Shown here one piece after another: positions 9,351-20,616 of a stretch of 64,000 nt of DNA (its first letter is position 1; each line of letters opens with the position of its first letter). The stretch comes from JAMXLO01 sp963812475 (GTDB lineage: Bacteria > Pseudomonadota > Alphaproteobacteria > Acetobacterales > Acetobacteraceae). The notes under the pieces were generated by a model that was given only the letters and a program-made list of their open reading frames with translations, made no database searches and was not told the DNA's origin. The translations under genes were made by a program, and so were the position numbers. The DNA is taken from positions 118,779 to 182,778 of the forward strand of contig CAWEVI010000054.1 in the NCBI GenBank assembly GCA_963812475.1, in the 5' to 3' direction.

Positions 9351-9665
9351 TCATGGGTCCAACTTCTCAATCTCTGCTTCTTTGGCGACCTCTGCTTCGG
9401 AGTCGCGCGGCGGATTGCTCGCAGCATCATCCGGGCCTTCGAGTGCCTTTTTCGCCTTGAGGACATCGCGAAGATTGCTTTGCTCACCGCCGGTCATTCC
9501 CTCTTCCGTTGCCGTCGCCAGAAGCCGCGCATCCTGCTCGAGCATCGCAAGAGCTTCCAACTTGTCCTGCTTTGATAAGGCCGGGTCGGCGACAATTTGC
9601 TGCGGATCATCGAAATGCGCATGAGGCTTCGCAGTCCTGGCTGGGCGGATCTCTTTTGCGTCCAT
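9351..9665 (-). CDS. Conserved hypothetical protein, small helical
   Basis: 104 aa from ATG 9665, with GGGAGC upstream; an in-frame GTG lies at 9683. The body PQQIVADPALSKQDKLEALA MLEQDARLLATATEEGMTGG resembles a small acidic helical protein common in Alphaproteobacteria, often beside stress genes. The C-terminus is acidic and low-complexity. Function unknown. Confidence 0.65.
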   Translation of the reverse strand: MDAKEIRPARTAKPHAHFDDPQQIVADPALSKQDKLEALAMLEQDARLLATATEEGMTGGEQSNLRDVLKAKKALEGPDDAASNPPRDSEAEVAKEAEIEKLDP

Positions 9666-10387
9666 GATATGTTGCTCCCTCACTCGTCGCCCGCAGATCA
9701 GGCGCAGATTGTGGCGACATAACGCCCAGAAAGCGACACATCGACAGCCGACAGTAAGTCTGGTCCGTTTATGGCGACCTCATCACGACCACCGCCTCGC
9801 CCAACAGAGTTGCGCCCGGCGCCAACGCGATCGTGAACCATTTGTCCTGACTTGCGGGCACGACCAGTGATCGCCGATGTAGTCCGGGGCCATTCGGCAC
9901 ATCCCGGCCGGGACATTCTTCATTCTTGCCGGCCTCGCCCCGCAAGGCGACGGCTGGCACGGTGCCGCTGGAAGGCGACCCAACGCACGGCTGTTTGTTT
10001 CGCCGCCAGCCGGACACGGGTGATGGCTGCCGCAAGATGCTGAAACGAGCTTTGCTGCCGCAGGGAGAAAGGAACCTACCAGGGCTCAGCGCCGATCACC
10101 GCGCGATCAATGACCACTGACGCGCGCTCCGAGCGGAGTAAATTCATAGTTTCCTGGTTTCCTGCGTCGAATGATCCAGGCGACGGCGATGGCTTCGGCC
10201 TCGAATGGTCCGGCGAGACGCGCAGGCCATCGTCAGCATCGATGATGTATAGGAAGATGATGTATATATACCCGGCTCAGGCGAGAACCCGAAAATTTCC
10301 TGGGTCGATAATGCGGAAGTTGTCGGTGACGTCGTCGCAGTACGCGAAGAAAACTCAGTACCGCGCGACTGAAATCCTTGAAATCTG
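9666..10387. other. No gene recognised
   Basis: No supported gene. A short frame near 10260-10370 (GENPKISWVDNAEVVGDVV) is mildly protein-like but lacks a start. The group II intron remnant begins at the right edge. Confidence 0.3.
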
Positions 10388-10975
10388 GTGCGCCGGTCAA
10401 AACCGGCAAAGGGTAGGAGGTGCAAGTCCACCACGGTGAAGGAGTAGCGATCCGCATCGGCCCCGAGCCGTGCGTTGGCACTCGTGAGGGTGTCGGCGAA
10501 GCGTCGGCAGGGGAGCACATAGGCCAACAATGGAGCCGCGAAAGCAAGAAAGTTCTGGGTGCCGACGTGGTCAGATTCACGGAAGGCAACATTAACGGGG
10601 GCGTCATCGCAAGGGCCCGTTCAACCCGGCGTGGTCGGAGACCCTGGGTGTGGACGCTCTTTGTGCGGGAACCGGGAGAATCTCGGGTTTGGCCAACGGG
10701 GTAATACCCGCGGGTCAGCATCGGGAAGACGAGGAGTCGTAGCCGATGATGCACGAACCTGACTTCGCCATAGTAGCAACGAAGCCAGCGAACAAAGCTG
10801 GACAACCGGCGGCGTAGCAGGTGGAGCGAAGGGCGGGGACCGAGAGGAACGCGGACCAGCAACGCACGCGCCGGGCACAGAACCGGGAGAGCGTGTCACA
10901 GGCGCTGGGCCGCGTGCGACAAGCCGCAACGATATGCTGCCGGTCGCCAAATACACTCGGCAGGAGCCGGATGCC
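10388..10975 (+). mobile_element. Group II intron, 5' part only
   Basis: Starts with GTGCGCC, matching the GUGYG 5' consensus of group II introns, followed by the domain I-like tract AGGAGGTGCAAGTCCACCAC and a GAAGG-rich region. From ATG 10746 the intron-encoded protein's N-terminus is readable (IVATKPANKAGQ, RAGTERNADQQRTRRAQNRE, VSQALGRVRQAA) with an in-frame TAG after about 23 codons. The reverse-transcriptase, maturase and 3' intron domains are absent; an IS630 remnant takes over near 10975. Confidence 0.75.
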
Positions 10976-11344
10976 TTACTATAATTGGGCTCGTCCGGAT
11001 CCAGCCATTGCTGCATCTGCTTCGCGTGATGATATCGCGCGTTGTCCAAGAATACATGGATCAACCGCTTGCCAGGATACATCGCCTCGATTGCCAACAG
11101 CAACATGATTGTGCTCGCGGCATTTCACCACCAGCACCTCGAGCATGCGGGTGTTGCCAGTCTCGAGGTCGAGCTTGCTGTGCGGATGGTTGTCGTCGAG
11201 GTGCTCTCGGACCTCGGTACACGGTGCTGGAGGCCGACAACAGCCACTCCGGCCGGCGCATCGTAGCGACCGGCGCTCGCATTGATCAATTGTTCGAAGG
11301 CGCCCAGCTGTGTTGCCGACCCGACACTGGGCACGAGCGTTCAC
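10975..11344 (-). pseudogene. IS630-family transposase remnant
   Basis: Minus-strand pieces in different frames: DLETGNTRMLEVLVV, then MLLLAIEAMYPGKRLIHVFL and DNARYHHAKQMQQWL. The DNARYHHAK segment around the second catalytic Asp is diagnostic of IS630 DDE transposases. Both ends are missing and at least one frameshift separates the pieces. Confidence 0.8.
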
Positions 11345-11375
11345 AGGGTCCAGATGAGAACCACGAAACCAGATA

Positions 11376-11531
11376 ATGAAAGCGATTTTAGCCCTGGCTA
11401 CCCTGGCATTGGTTACACTGATCTTCGAAGAGAAGGGCCGCCAGGTGGCCGGCGAAGCGAAGAATGCCTATGGCGAAGCAGTGGTCCAAGCACGAGGCGA
11501 CAGGCGACTCAATGCGTGCGGCGAAGCGTAG
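11376..11531 (+). CDS. CsbD-like small protein
   Basis: 51 aa, ATG 11376 to TAG 11531. A hydrophobic N-terminus (ILALATLALVTLIF) is followed by EEKGRQVAGEAKNAYGEAVV, which resembles the repeated helical motif of CsbD/YjbJ stress proteins but with only one repeat. It may be a truncated relative. It precedes the PRC-barrel stress gene. Confidence 0.45.
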   Translation: MKAILALATLALVTLIFEEKGRQVAGEAKNAYGEAVVQARGDRRLNACGEA

Positions 11532-11855
11532 GGCAGCAACCGCTTGTATCCCTCATGATACCTGGTGTGGTCGGTTACGTGCTGTCAGTGGTCGTCCCGC
11601 ATCGTCAGTGACCGTATCAGCGGACTGGGCCGATGTCGGGCGCGCGGAAGAGCGCGAGGCGCGGTAAATCGGCTTTCGGCCAGTACTTCAGACGGCGGCC
11701 TGACCTGGAGTCCTTCCACTCCGGGTGCCACGACTGCGAAAAACCAACAAGCTGAAAACCAACAAGCTGGATGAAACCCGATGGCCGTCCCGGTGTTGAG
11801 AGTACGTCAGCCAGACATCGAGTTCGCCGGCTGCCAGCATGCAAGGAGATTAGCT

Positions 11856-12218
11856 ATGTCGGGAGTTAGTGACCCTTCAGAGACCCACGGTCGCTTGATT
11901 GCCGCCAGCAAGGTCAACGGCACGACCGTCTACAACACGGCAGGCGAAAAGCTCGGCAGCGTTTATGACGTGATGATCGACAAGCGATCTGGTAAAGCCG
12001 ATTACGCGATTATGAGCTTCGGCGGTTTCCTCGGTATCGGTGACAGCTATCATCCGCTGCCGTGGCAGGCGCTGACGTATGACGCAAATCAGGGTGGTTA
12101 TGTGGTCAATATTGACCGTTCGCGTCTCGAGGGAGCGCCGGCCTATACGTCGAGTGACACGGCTACCTGGGATGATCCCGCTTACGGACGGCGGATAAAC
12201 GATTATTACGGGGTTTGA
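11856..12218 (+). CDS. PRC-barrel domain protein
   Basis: 120 aa with AAGGAGAT before ATG 11856. Residues ~20-90 (SKVNGTTVYNTAGEKLGSVY DVMIDKRSGKADYAIMSFGG FLGIGDSYHPLPW) form a PRC-barrel, a beta-barrel domain found in RNA-processing, photosynthetic and stress proteins. Single-domain versions are common in alphaproteobacterial stress islands. A strong hairpin follows the stop. Confidence 0.88.
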   Translation: MSGVSDPSETHGRLIAASKVNGTTVYNTAGEKLGSVYDVMIDKRSGKADYAIMSFGGFLGIGDSYHPLPWQALTYDANQGGYVVNIDRSRLEGAPAYTSSDTATWDDPAYGRRINDYYGV

Positions 12219-12230
12219 GTGCTTCTGCGG

Positions 12231-12257
12231 GTCGACGCCGTCGGCGTCGACTTTGTG
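12231..12257 (+). terminator. Hairpin after PRC-barrel gene
   Basis: Perfect 9-bp stem GTCGACGCC / GGCGTCGAC with a GTC loop (12231-12251), followed by TTTGTG. The T-run is short, so termination efficiency is uncertain. Confidence 0.55.
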
Positions 12258-12414
12258 TCCCGGCGTTGATACTAGTCTAATTGACACCGCCAAACAAACC
12301 AACTGTAACCGCAAACCATCTGGCGCCGACCCATGTTAGCCTCGGTGGCTTCGAGGCCAGCCGTTGCCGGCCTGCCTGTTCGTTGTAGGCCGAACACACC
12401 TGGAGTTGCACTAA

Positions 12415-12621
12415 ATGGCCGACAAAGACAGGCGTCCTGCCGTCACCCCTAAGGCCGACACAGGGGGACGGGTCGAAGACCGAATTCGCAATGCCCGCGA
12501 CAGCCTGCCAGGAATGCGAGACGCGCTGCCCAAAGGTGCGCTTGGCGGCGTGCCGGCCGACCCACAAGGCGACGAAAACCGCGAACCGCCGGCCGGCGCG
12601 CCAACGTCACCGCCACGGTAG
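12415..12621 (+). CDS. Small hydrophilic hypothetical protein
   Basis: 68 aa from ATG 12415, with GGAG about 13 bases upstream. Charged and Pro/Gly-rich (VEDRIRNARDSLPGMRDALP), probably disordered. Not recognised. It lies between the PRC-barrel and transketolase genes on the same strand. Confidence 0.4.
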   Translation: MADKDRRPAVTPKADTGGRVEDRIRNARDSLPGMRDALPKGALGGVPADPQGDENREPPAGAPTSPPR

Positions 12622-12773
12622 CGGCCGGCAGGCGCGGGAGTTCGCTGCGGCTTTCAGCGTCGCCCGAGATCTACCCAACGTCTACCGAGAAAGTGTGACG
12701 GGAGGTCATCAGGTCGCGCGCGACGATCCCCCCATGGGTCATGGCCGAGCAAGGTCGCTTCGAAGGACTAATC

Positions 12774-14822
<2,049 letters not shown>

Positions 14823-14886
14823 TCAACCTATTGGCCCGGTGCCTTCGCGATGTCGGGCCTGTTTTTGAACATCACAGGAGGCCAAC

Positions 14887-16104
14887 ATGGCAGACGCCCT
14901 GCAACAGCTTGCCGAAGCCGGTGTGTCCGTGTGGCTGGACGATCTCAGCCGCCCGCGCATCCAGTCGGGCGAGCTGGCCAGGCTAGTCGAGCACGGCGGC
15001 GTCGTGGGGATCACCACCAACCCGACGATATTCGCGCAGGCGATCGGGGCGGGGTCCGGTTACGAGGAGCAGTTGCGGGACTTAGCGCTGCGGGGCACGG
15101 CGGTTGGCGAAACGGTGCGGCTGCTGACCGCCTGGGACGTCCGAGCCGCTTGCGACGTGCTGCGACGGACCACGTCCCGCACGGGCGGGCGTGACGGCCG
15201 GGTGTCGATTGAGGTGGACCCGCGCATTGCTCAGGACGCCGCGCGCACGGCGGCGGAGGCCCGCGGACTGTGGTGGCTGGTGGACCGGCCCAACCTGTTC
15301 ATCAAGATCCCTGCGACGCTCGCCGGGCTGCCGGCAATCACGGAAACGCTGGCGGCGGGCATCTCCGTCAACGTCACCCTCATTTTCTCCGTCGAGCGCT
15401 ATCGGGCCGTGCTGAACGCCTTTCTTTCCGGGCTGGAGCAGCGGCTTGCCGGCGGCGGCTCGCTCGATGAGCTGGAAAGCGTGGCGTCGTTCTTCGTCAG
15501 TCGGATCGACGTGGAGGTCGATCGCCGGCTAGACGCGATGGCGCGTGACGGCGCGGCCGAGGCCGCCCGACTGCGGGGCAAAGCAGCGACCGCAAATGCC
15601 CAGCTCGCCTACGAGGTCTTTGAGGAGACCTTGAGGGCGCCGCGATGGCAGGCATTGCAGGCGAAGGGCGGTCGAATGCAGCGCCTGCTCTGGGCGTCGA
15701 CGGGCGTAAAGGACAAAGCCTACGACGACACGCGCTATGTGGTGGATCTCGCGGCCCCGGACACTGTGAATACAATGCCAGCGGCCACGCTGGCCGCTGT
15801 GGCGGACCATGGACAGCCGCGCGGCAATGCAATTACCGGCATGTATGAGGTGGCACGGAACGTCTTCCGCGATCTGCAACAGGCCGGCATCGATTTCAAT
15901 GACGTGGTGAACGGGCTGGAGCACACAGGTCTCGCGTCGTTCGCCAAGAGCTGGGACGAGCTGATCGCCTCGGTAACAAGCCAGTTGAAGAAGGCAGGCG
16001 CGGACGTCATGCCAGCCGGAGCGGTAAAGCCGGCGGGCGCAGCCGGTCAGGTACATGCAGCAGCCTCGGCCTCGGCCGCTCCGCACCAGACCGCAGCTGA
16101 ATAG
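14887..16104 (+). CDS. tal: Transaldolase
   Basis: 405 aa with ACAGGAGGCC before ATG 14887. It moves a three-carbon dihydroxyacetone unit between sugar phosphates. VGITTNPTIFAQAI is the family signature and K140 in LFIKIPAT is the Schiff-base lysine; ISVNVTLIFSVERY and LWASTGVKDKAYDDTRYV support the fold. It is of the ~370-aa class, with an Ala-rich C-terminal extension of about 35 residues. Probably co-transcribed with tkt. Confidence 0.95.
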   Translation: MADALQQLAEAGVSVWLDDLSRPRIQSGELARLVEHGGVVGITTNPTIFAQAIGAGSGYEEQLRDLALRGTAVGETVRLLTAWDVRAACDVLRRTTSRTGGRDGRVSIEVDPRIAQDAARTAAEARGLWWLVDRPNLFIKIPATLAGLPAITETLAAGISVNVTLIFSVERYRAVLNAFLSGLEQRLAGGGSLDELESVASFFVSRIDVEVDRRLDAMARDGAAEAARLRGKAATANAQLAYEVFEETLRAPRWQALQAKGGRMQRLLWASTGVKDKAYDDTRYVVDLAAPDTVNTMPAATLAAVADHGQPRGNAITGMYEVARNVFRDLQQAGIDFNDVVNGLEHTGLASFAKSWDELIASVTSQLKKAGADVMPAGAVKPAGAAGQVHAAASASAAPHQTAAE

Positions 16105-16189
16105 CTCACCAGGTGGCTCTCATGAATGCGGTGCAGCACCGTCGCGTTGCACCCTTTCTATTCATGCCCCCGCGAGAATCGTTCGCCTT

Positions 16190-16466
16190 ATGCGCACTGA
16201 TCAATTAGTTCCTGATACGTTCACGTTATCTGGCGATAACGTGGTCGAGTTCTCTGTTGCTCCGTTTGGCGCAGCGCCATGCTCGGCTCGACCAAGTTAT
16301 GGTCGGGCCGCATTTGCAGGACGCGCTGACCGACTTTGAGGACGCGCTATCCGACCAGATCGCTACGCTGGACGATGCCATACAGGACGATTTGGCGGAC
16401 TCGGAAGAGTCGGGCGCCGCGGATCGCGAGCGCCGGGCTTGGTACCCTTGCTATCTGGCGGCATAG
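16190..16466 (+). pseudogene. Small acidic protein coupled to ku (copy 2, frameshifted)
   Basis: Starts MRTDQLVPDTFTLSGDN, parallel to copy 1 (PNHTDTFTLTGD). After a frameshift near 16250 it continues LRLAQRHARLDQVMVGPHLQ and LTDFEDALSDQIATLDDAIQ to TAG 16466, three bases before the second ku. Clear paralogue of 5465-5737. Confidence 0.8.
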
Positions 16467-16468
16467 CG

Positions 16469-17216
16469 ATGGCGCAGCGTCCCATCTGGCGCGGACGCCT
16501 CCACCTCGCGCTTGTCTCCTGCCCCGTGGCCCTCTACAGCGCCAAGCACGATCGCAGCACGATCCGGTTCAACATGATGAAATCCGGAGAACCGGCAATC
16601 GGATAAAGATGCTGACCGTCGATGCCGAGACCGACAAGGAGCTTCAGCGGCGTGATTTGGTGAAGGGGTATGAGTTCAAGAAGAACCATTACCTCCTGCT
16701 GAGTGATGATGCCGACTTCGAAAGCGTGAAGGTCGAAAAGAGATCTCGGCTACCGAACGGGTTGCTCTGTCCCGCGTTTTTATGGGGCAGCGCGAGAGAA
16801 CGATAGCGCTGATGTCGACCGAGGGCGGCCTTGTTTCGCATACGCTCGACGAGCAACGCGATATCAACGACGCCAAGCAGATTTTCGGTGACGTAACCGA
16901 GGTCAAGGCAGACCCCGAGATGGTGCAGCTCGCCAAGCAACTGATCGATCGCCAGACCGCGAAATACGACCCATCCGATATCGAAGATCGCTACGAGACG
17001 AGGTTGCGGGAGATGATCGACGCCAAGCTGAAGGGCGAAGGCATTGAGTTGGTGAGTGAACGGGGTCAGGATGACCGGCTTCTGTTCTACTTGCCGCGAG
17101 ACAGTTTCCGCGAGATTGTGCCAGCGTTTGATGCGGCGCGCGGGACAGTGTTGAACACGCCCCGGGGCAAATTGCTCGGCGATTACATGGCCTGGCTGGA
17201 GCGGAATCCTTGCTGA
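16469..17216 (+). pseudogene. ku: ku, decayed second copy
   Basis: From ATG 16469: PIWRGRLHLALVSCPVALYS, a frameshift near 16590, RRDLVKGYEFKKNHYLLLSD, then a junction near 16740 where about 55 codons are missing compared with the intact ku. The frame resumes at RVFMGQRERTIAL and runs through DLEDRYETRL-like sequence to 17216. The last ~55 residues (QDDRLLFYLPRDSFREIVPA) differ from copy 1. Not functional as Ku. Confidence 0.85.
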
Positions 17217-17225
17217 TTTACAGTA

Positions 17226-17555
17226 ATGCCTGAAAACCTGCCGCAATTGACTGGCGCCGTCAGTGCCATGGTCGCGGCCTGCATCATGCCTTCGTCAGAT
17301 CATGTAGCCAGCGCTGCGAGTCAAATCGATCTTAGCCGGCTGGAAAGGATGCGGAGGGTCGTTTATAGCCATCTGCACTCACGATCCCTGGGGCCGGATA
17401 TGCTCTGCCGCCTTCGTCGACTTCGCCATGAATTCGGCATGAACCCGACCGACGCGCGGGCAGCTTCCCTGGCGGGACTGGCTCCGGCGGCGGTGCCAAA
17501 GGCTCGCCTCGATCCCGAGCTCCGTAAGTTGGGCGAATGCCTTCGCTTGTTCTAA
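17226..17555 (+). CDS. Hypothetical protein
   Basis: 109 aa directly after the ku remnant. No clear ribosome site. Sequence such as LSRLERMRRVVYSHLHSRSL is plausible, but the protein is not recognised and the frame may be spurious. Confidence 0.25.
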   Translation: MPENLPQLTGAVSAMVAACIMPSSDHVASAASQIDLSRLERMRRVVYSHLHSRSLGPDMLCRLRRLRHEFGMNPTDARAASLAGLAPAAVPKARLDPELRKLGECLRLF

Positions 17556-17776
17556 GCTCGGCAAATGCTTGGCACTTCACCCGGGCTGCGGCAGTTCGAG
17601 CATTGCCGGGCGCAATTCGATCAGCCGGCATATCGCTGTGACCAGCGTCTCCAAGTCCGCGTCCCTATTCCCGCAGGCAATGCCGGGGACGGCCGGACCG
17701 CGACGTAGCGGTGAGTTGGGAAGGTCCTATGAGGCACTCGGCATAGGAGTCTCTTGACTGTCCATGAGAGATGATT

Positions 17777-18444
17777 TCAGTGCCGTGCCTTTTCGTTCAA
17801 CCGATCTATTCCCGCGCGTCCTTGCGCGGAGAGACGCGCGATAGGCAAATGCCAGCCGTGCCTGATCGCCATGAAGCGAAGACCGAAGCACAAAGCCCCT
17901 CCGGCCAGCGCAGAGACGCCATAAGAAAGACCTAGCACATTGCCGATTACAACGATCGACGCGGCCGCCAGCGCCGCAATGGCGTAGAGATCAGAACGCA
18001 GCACCTGCGGGATCTCGGCAAGGAGCACGTCGCGCGTCATGCCGCCGCCGATGCCGGTTAACATGCCCAAAAGAGCTGATGCGACAGGACATAATCCGAA
18101 CTCGACGGCCTTTTGTGTGCCGGCGACTGCGAAGAACGACAGTCCCGCCGCATCAAACAGCAGCACAGGGGTGCGCAGTCTATCGACGCCCGCATACCAG
18201 AAGAAGTGATGAGCCCGGCCAGGACGGAAACCAGCAGATATCGGCCATCGGTGAGGGCGGCTGGGGGCACCGCGCCGATCAGCAAGTCACGTGTAATCCC
18301 GCCAAGATTTCCCGTCACGAAGGACAGGACGAGGATGCCAAAAATGTCGAGTCTGCGATTGACCTCGGCAACTGCTCCGCTGATCGCGAAGACGAATGTT
18401 CCACCCAAGTCCAGGATAGGCACGAAGCTTTCAATTGTGGCCAT
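17777..18444 (-). pseudogene. TRIC/UPF0126-family membrane channel, frameshifted
   Basis: From ATG 18444: IESFVPILDLGGTFVFAISG and GILVLSFVTGNLGGITRDLL form the first Gly-rich UPF0126 half. After a 1-nt shift near 18200 the second half follows (VLLFDAAGLSFFAVAGTQKA, LLGMLTGIGGGMTRDVLLAE). Together they give ~220 aa and six or seven membrane helices, as in TRIC-type cation channels (YadS/YvgO-like). Only the single shift prevents a full product, so decay is recent or a sequencing error is possible. Confidence 0.8.
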
Positions 18445-18480
18445 TACGGCTCCCGCAACACCCGTCGTGGCATACGAACA

Positions 18481-19743
18481 TCAGCTTGCGCCGAGCCAGG
18501 CCAGCGCGCCGACGACCAGCGCCTCTACGCCGGTCTCCAGGGTCGGATGTAGGACCGGTGCGAATTGCGGGCTGTGATTGACCGGCAGCTCATTGAGCTT
18601 CCCCGCTGCCTTGGCCTCGGCATAGGTCTTGGGATCATTTCCGCCCACGAATCAGAACACCGATGGAACCTGCCACGCGGTGCCGAAGCAGCCAAAATCC
18701 TCACTGGCCGGCGCGGGTCCGGTATGCTTCACCCGGTCAGCTGAAAAATAGCCGCGAAACGCCGCAGCGATGCGGTTGCTCGCGGTTTCATCGTTTACGT
18801 TGAGCGGGTAGCGGTCGAGCGGTGTAATCTTCGGTTTGCGTGGCGCCCCCGAGGCTTCGGCCTCGGCATTGACGATCCGCTCGATCGCAGCAAGCACCTG
18901 CTTGCGCACGCCGGCATCGAAGGTCCGCACATTCAGCTTGATGACGGCCTCGTCGGGAATGACGTTCTCTTTTGTGCCGGCCTGCAACACGCCGACCGTG
19001 ACCACCGCCGCCTCGTTCGCGGCAACCTCGCGGGAGACGATGGTCTGGAGCCGCAGGACGACGGATGCCGCCATGACGACAGGATCAATGCTCGCCTGCG
19101 GCATCGAGCCATGCGCCCCGCGCCCGAACAGACGGATTTGCAGACTGTCCGCCGCCGACGTAATCGGTCCGGCGCTTCCGGCGACGCTACCGGCGGGGCC
19201 GACCATGACATGCTGGCCAAGCACGACATCGGGTGTGGGGAAGCGTTTCAGCAGGCCGTCATGGATCATGGCCTGCGCGCCTTGCGCGGTCTCTTCACCC
19301 GGTTGGAAAACGGCCATCAACGTTCCCTTCCAGGCATCGCGCTCCTGCGACAGCAATGTCGCCGCCCCAACCAGCCAGGCAACATGCATGTCGTGGCCGC
19401 ACATATGGCCTACCGGAACATCGTTTCCATCATCGTCCTTCGCTGAGACCTTGCTGGCATAGGCGAGGCCGGTGTTCTCGGCGATTGGCAGCGCATCCAT
19501 ATCGGCGCGCAGCATTACGGTCGGCCCGTCGCCGTTGCGGAGCAGTCCAACCACACCCGTCTTACCTACCCCGGTCGTCACCTCGTAGTCAGCTTTCCTG
19601 AGCTTGTCGGCCGCAAGGCCGGCCGTTCGCGTCTCATGCATCGACAATTCGGGATGGGCGTGAATGTCCTTATAATCGGGTAGCAGCTTGCCCAGGTTCG
19701 TCAGGACAACGGATGCACTGTTGTGGGAGGTATGCTCAGCCAT
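18481..19743 (-). pseudogene. M20 family metallo-amidohydrolase with one internal stop
   Basis: Carboxypeptidase/hippurate-hydrolase-type enzyme of peptidase family M20D that would hydrolyse N-acyl amino acids. Metal-ligand motifs VGHMCGHDMHVAW and FQPGEETAQGA, with HAHPELSMHETRT at the N-terminus, are intact. Translation from ATG 19743 (GGAGAT upstream) stops at TGA after QVPSVF (18652). The frame continues with FVGGNDPKTYAEAKAAGKLN ELPVNHSP to TGA at 18481, a normal C-terminus, so one TGG-to-TGA change removes ~57 residues. Confidence 0.85.
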
Positions 19744-19772
19744 AATGATCTCCATCTGATGCCTGCCGGCGG

Positions 19773-20560
19773 CTAGGGCCTGTCGTCAATTAGAGTAAGC
19801 CAAACGACGCTGGCGACGAGCTGGACGGCGGCCAGAAAGTTGCGCGCGGTCTTCTCGTAGCGGGTTGCGATCGCACGGAACTGCTTGATCTTGGCGAAGA
19901 AGCTCTCGATCAGATGGCGCTCGCCATAAAGCGGTCGGTCATAGTCGCGCAGCGATGACCGGTTGGCCCGCGGTGGGATCACCGCCGTCTTGCCAGCCGC
20001 AGCCAGCGGCTCGAGGACGCGTTCATCGGCGTCGAACGCTTTGTCGGCGATCAGCGTATCGGCCTCCATCGTGGGCAGCAGGTGGTCTGCTCCCACGAGG
20101 TCGTGTGCCTCGCCGCCGGTCAGAAAAAAGCCGAGCGGATTGCCGAGCGCATCGACCAGTGTATGGATCTTGGTGCTCAGTCCGCCGCGCGAACGCCCGA
20201 TCGCCTGGTCCTCGCCGGCTTTTTTTGGGCGCCGGCGCTATGCTGATGGGCGCGCACAATGGTGCTGTCGATCATCGCATATGCGTTGTCGGCGTCTGCT
20301 GCGAAATATTGGAACACCCGCTCCCAGACACCGCTTTTGGCCCAACGGCTGAACCGCCAATGCACCCGAACTCCGTCACCGAACCGCTCCGGCAGATCGC
20401 GCCAGGGCATTCCCGTACGATAACGATAGAGCACGGCCTCGACGAACAACCGATTGTCTGCCGCGGTCACCCCGACCGAGCCTTCGCGCCCGGGCAACAG
20501 GTCCTTGATCCGATCCCACTGGTCGTCGCGCAGTCCGAACCGCCGCTTCAGCCTCCGACA
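19773..20560 (-). pseudogene. IS5-family (IS427 group) transposase in two frames
   Basis: First frame: RRFGLRDDQWDRIKDLLPGR, MPWRDLPERFGDGVRVHWRF and YAMIDSTIVRAHQHSAGAQKK. Second frame: LSTKIHTLVDALGNPLGF, LIADKAFDADERVLEPL and HLIESFFAKIKQFRAIATRY. They join in the -1 frame at A AAA AAG (the A7 on this strand is 20220-20226), the programmed frameshift typical of this IS5 subgroup. No normal start codon is visible upstream of RRFGLRDDQ and no matching right terminal repeat was found, so the 5' end may be lost. Confidence 0.8.
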
Positions 20561-20616
20561 AGCTGACCAGCCAGACAGCAGAGGGGGGCGCCCAGCCGCC
20601 CCACCCTAGCTTCTCG

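Noticed and set aside
10233..10862. 209-codon minus-strand frame
   Set aside because: It lies antisense to the structured group II intron RNA region and has shadow composition.
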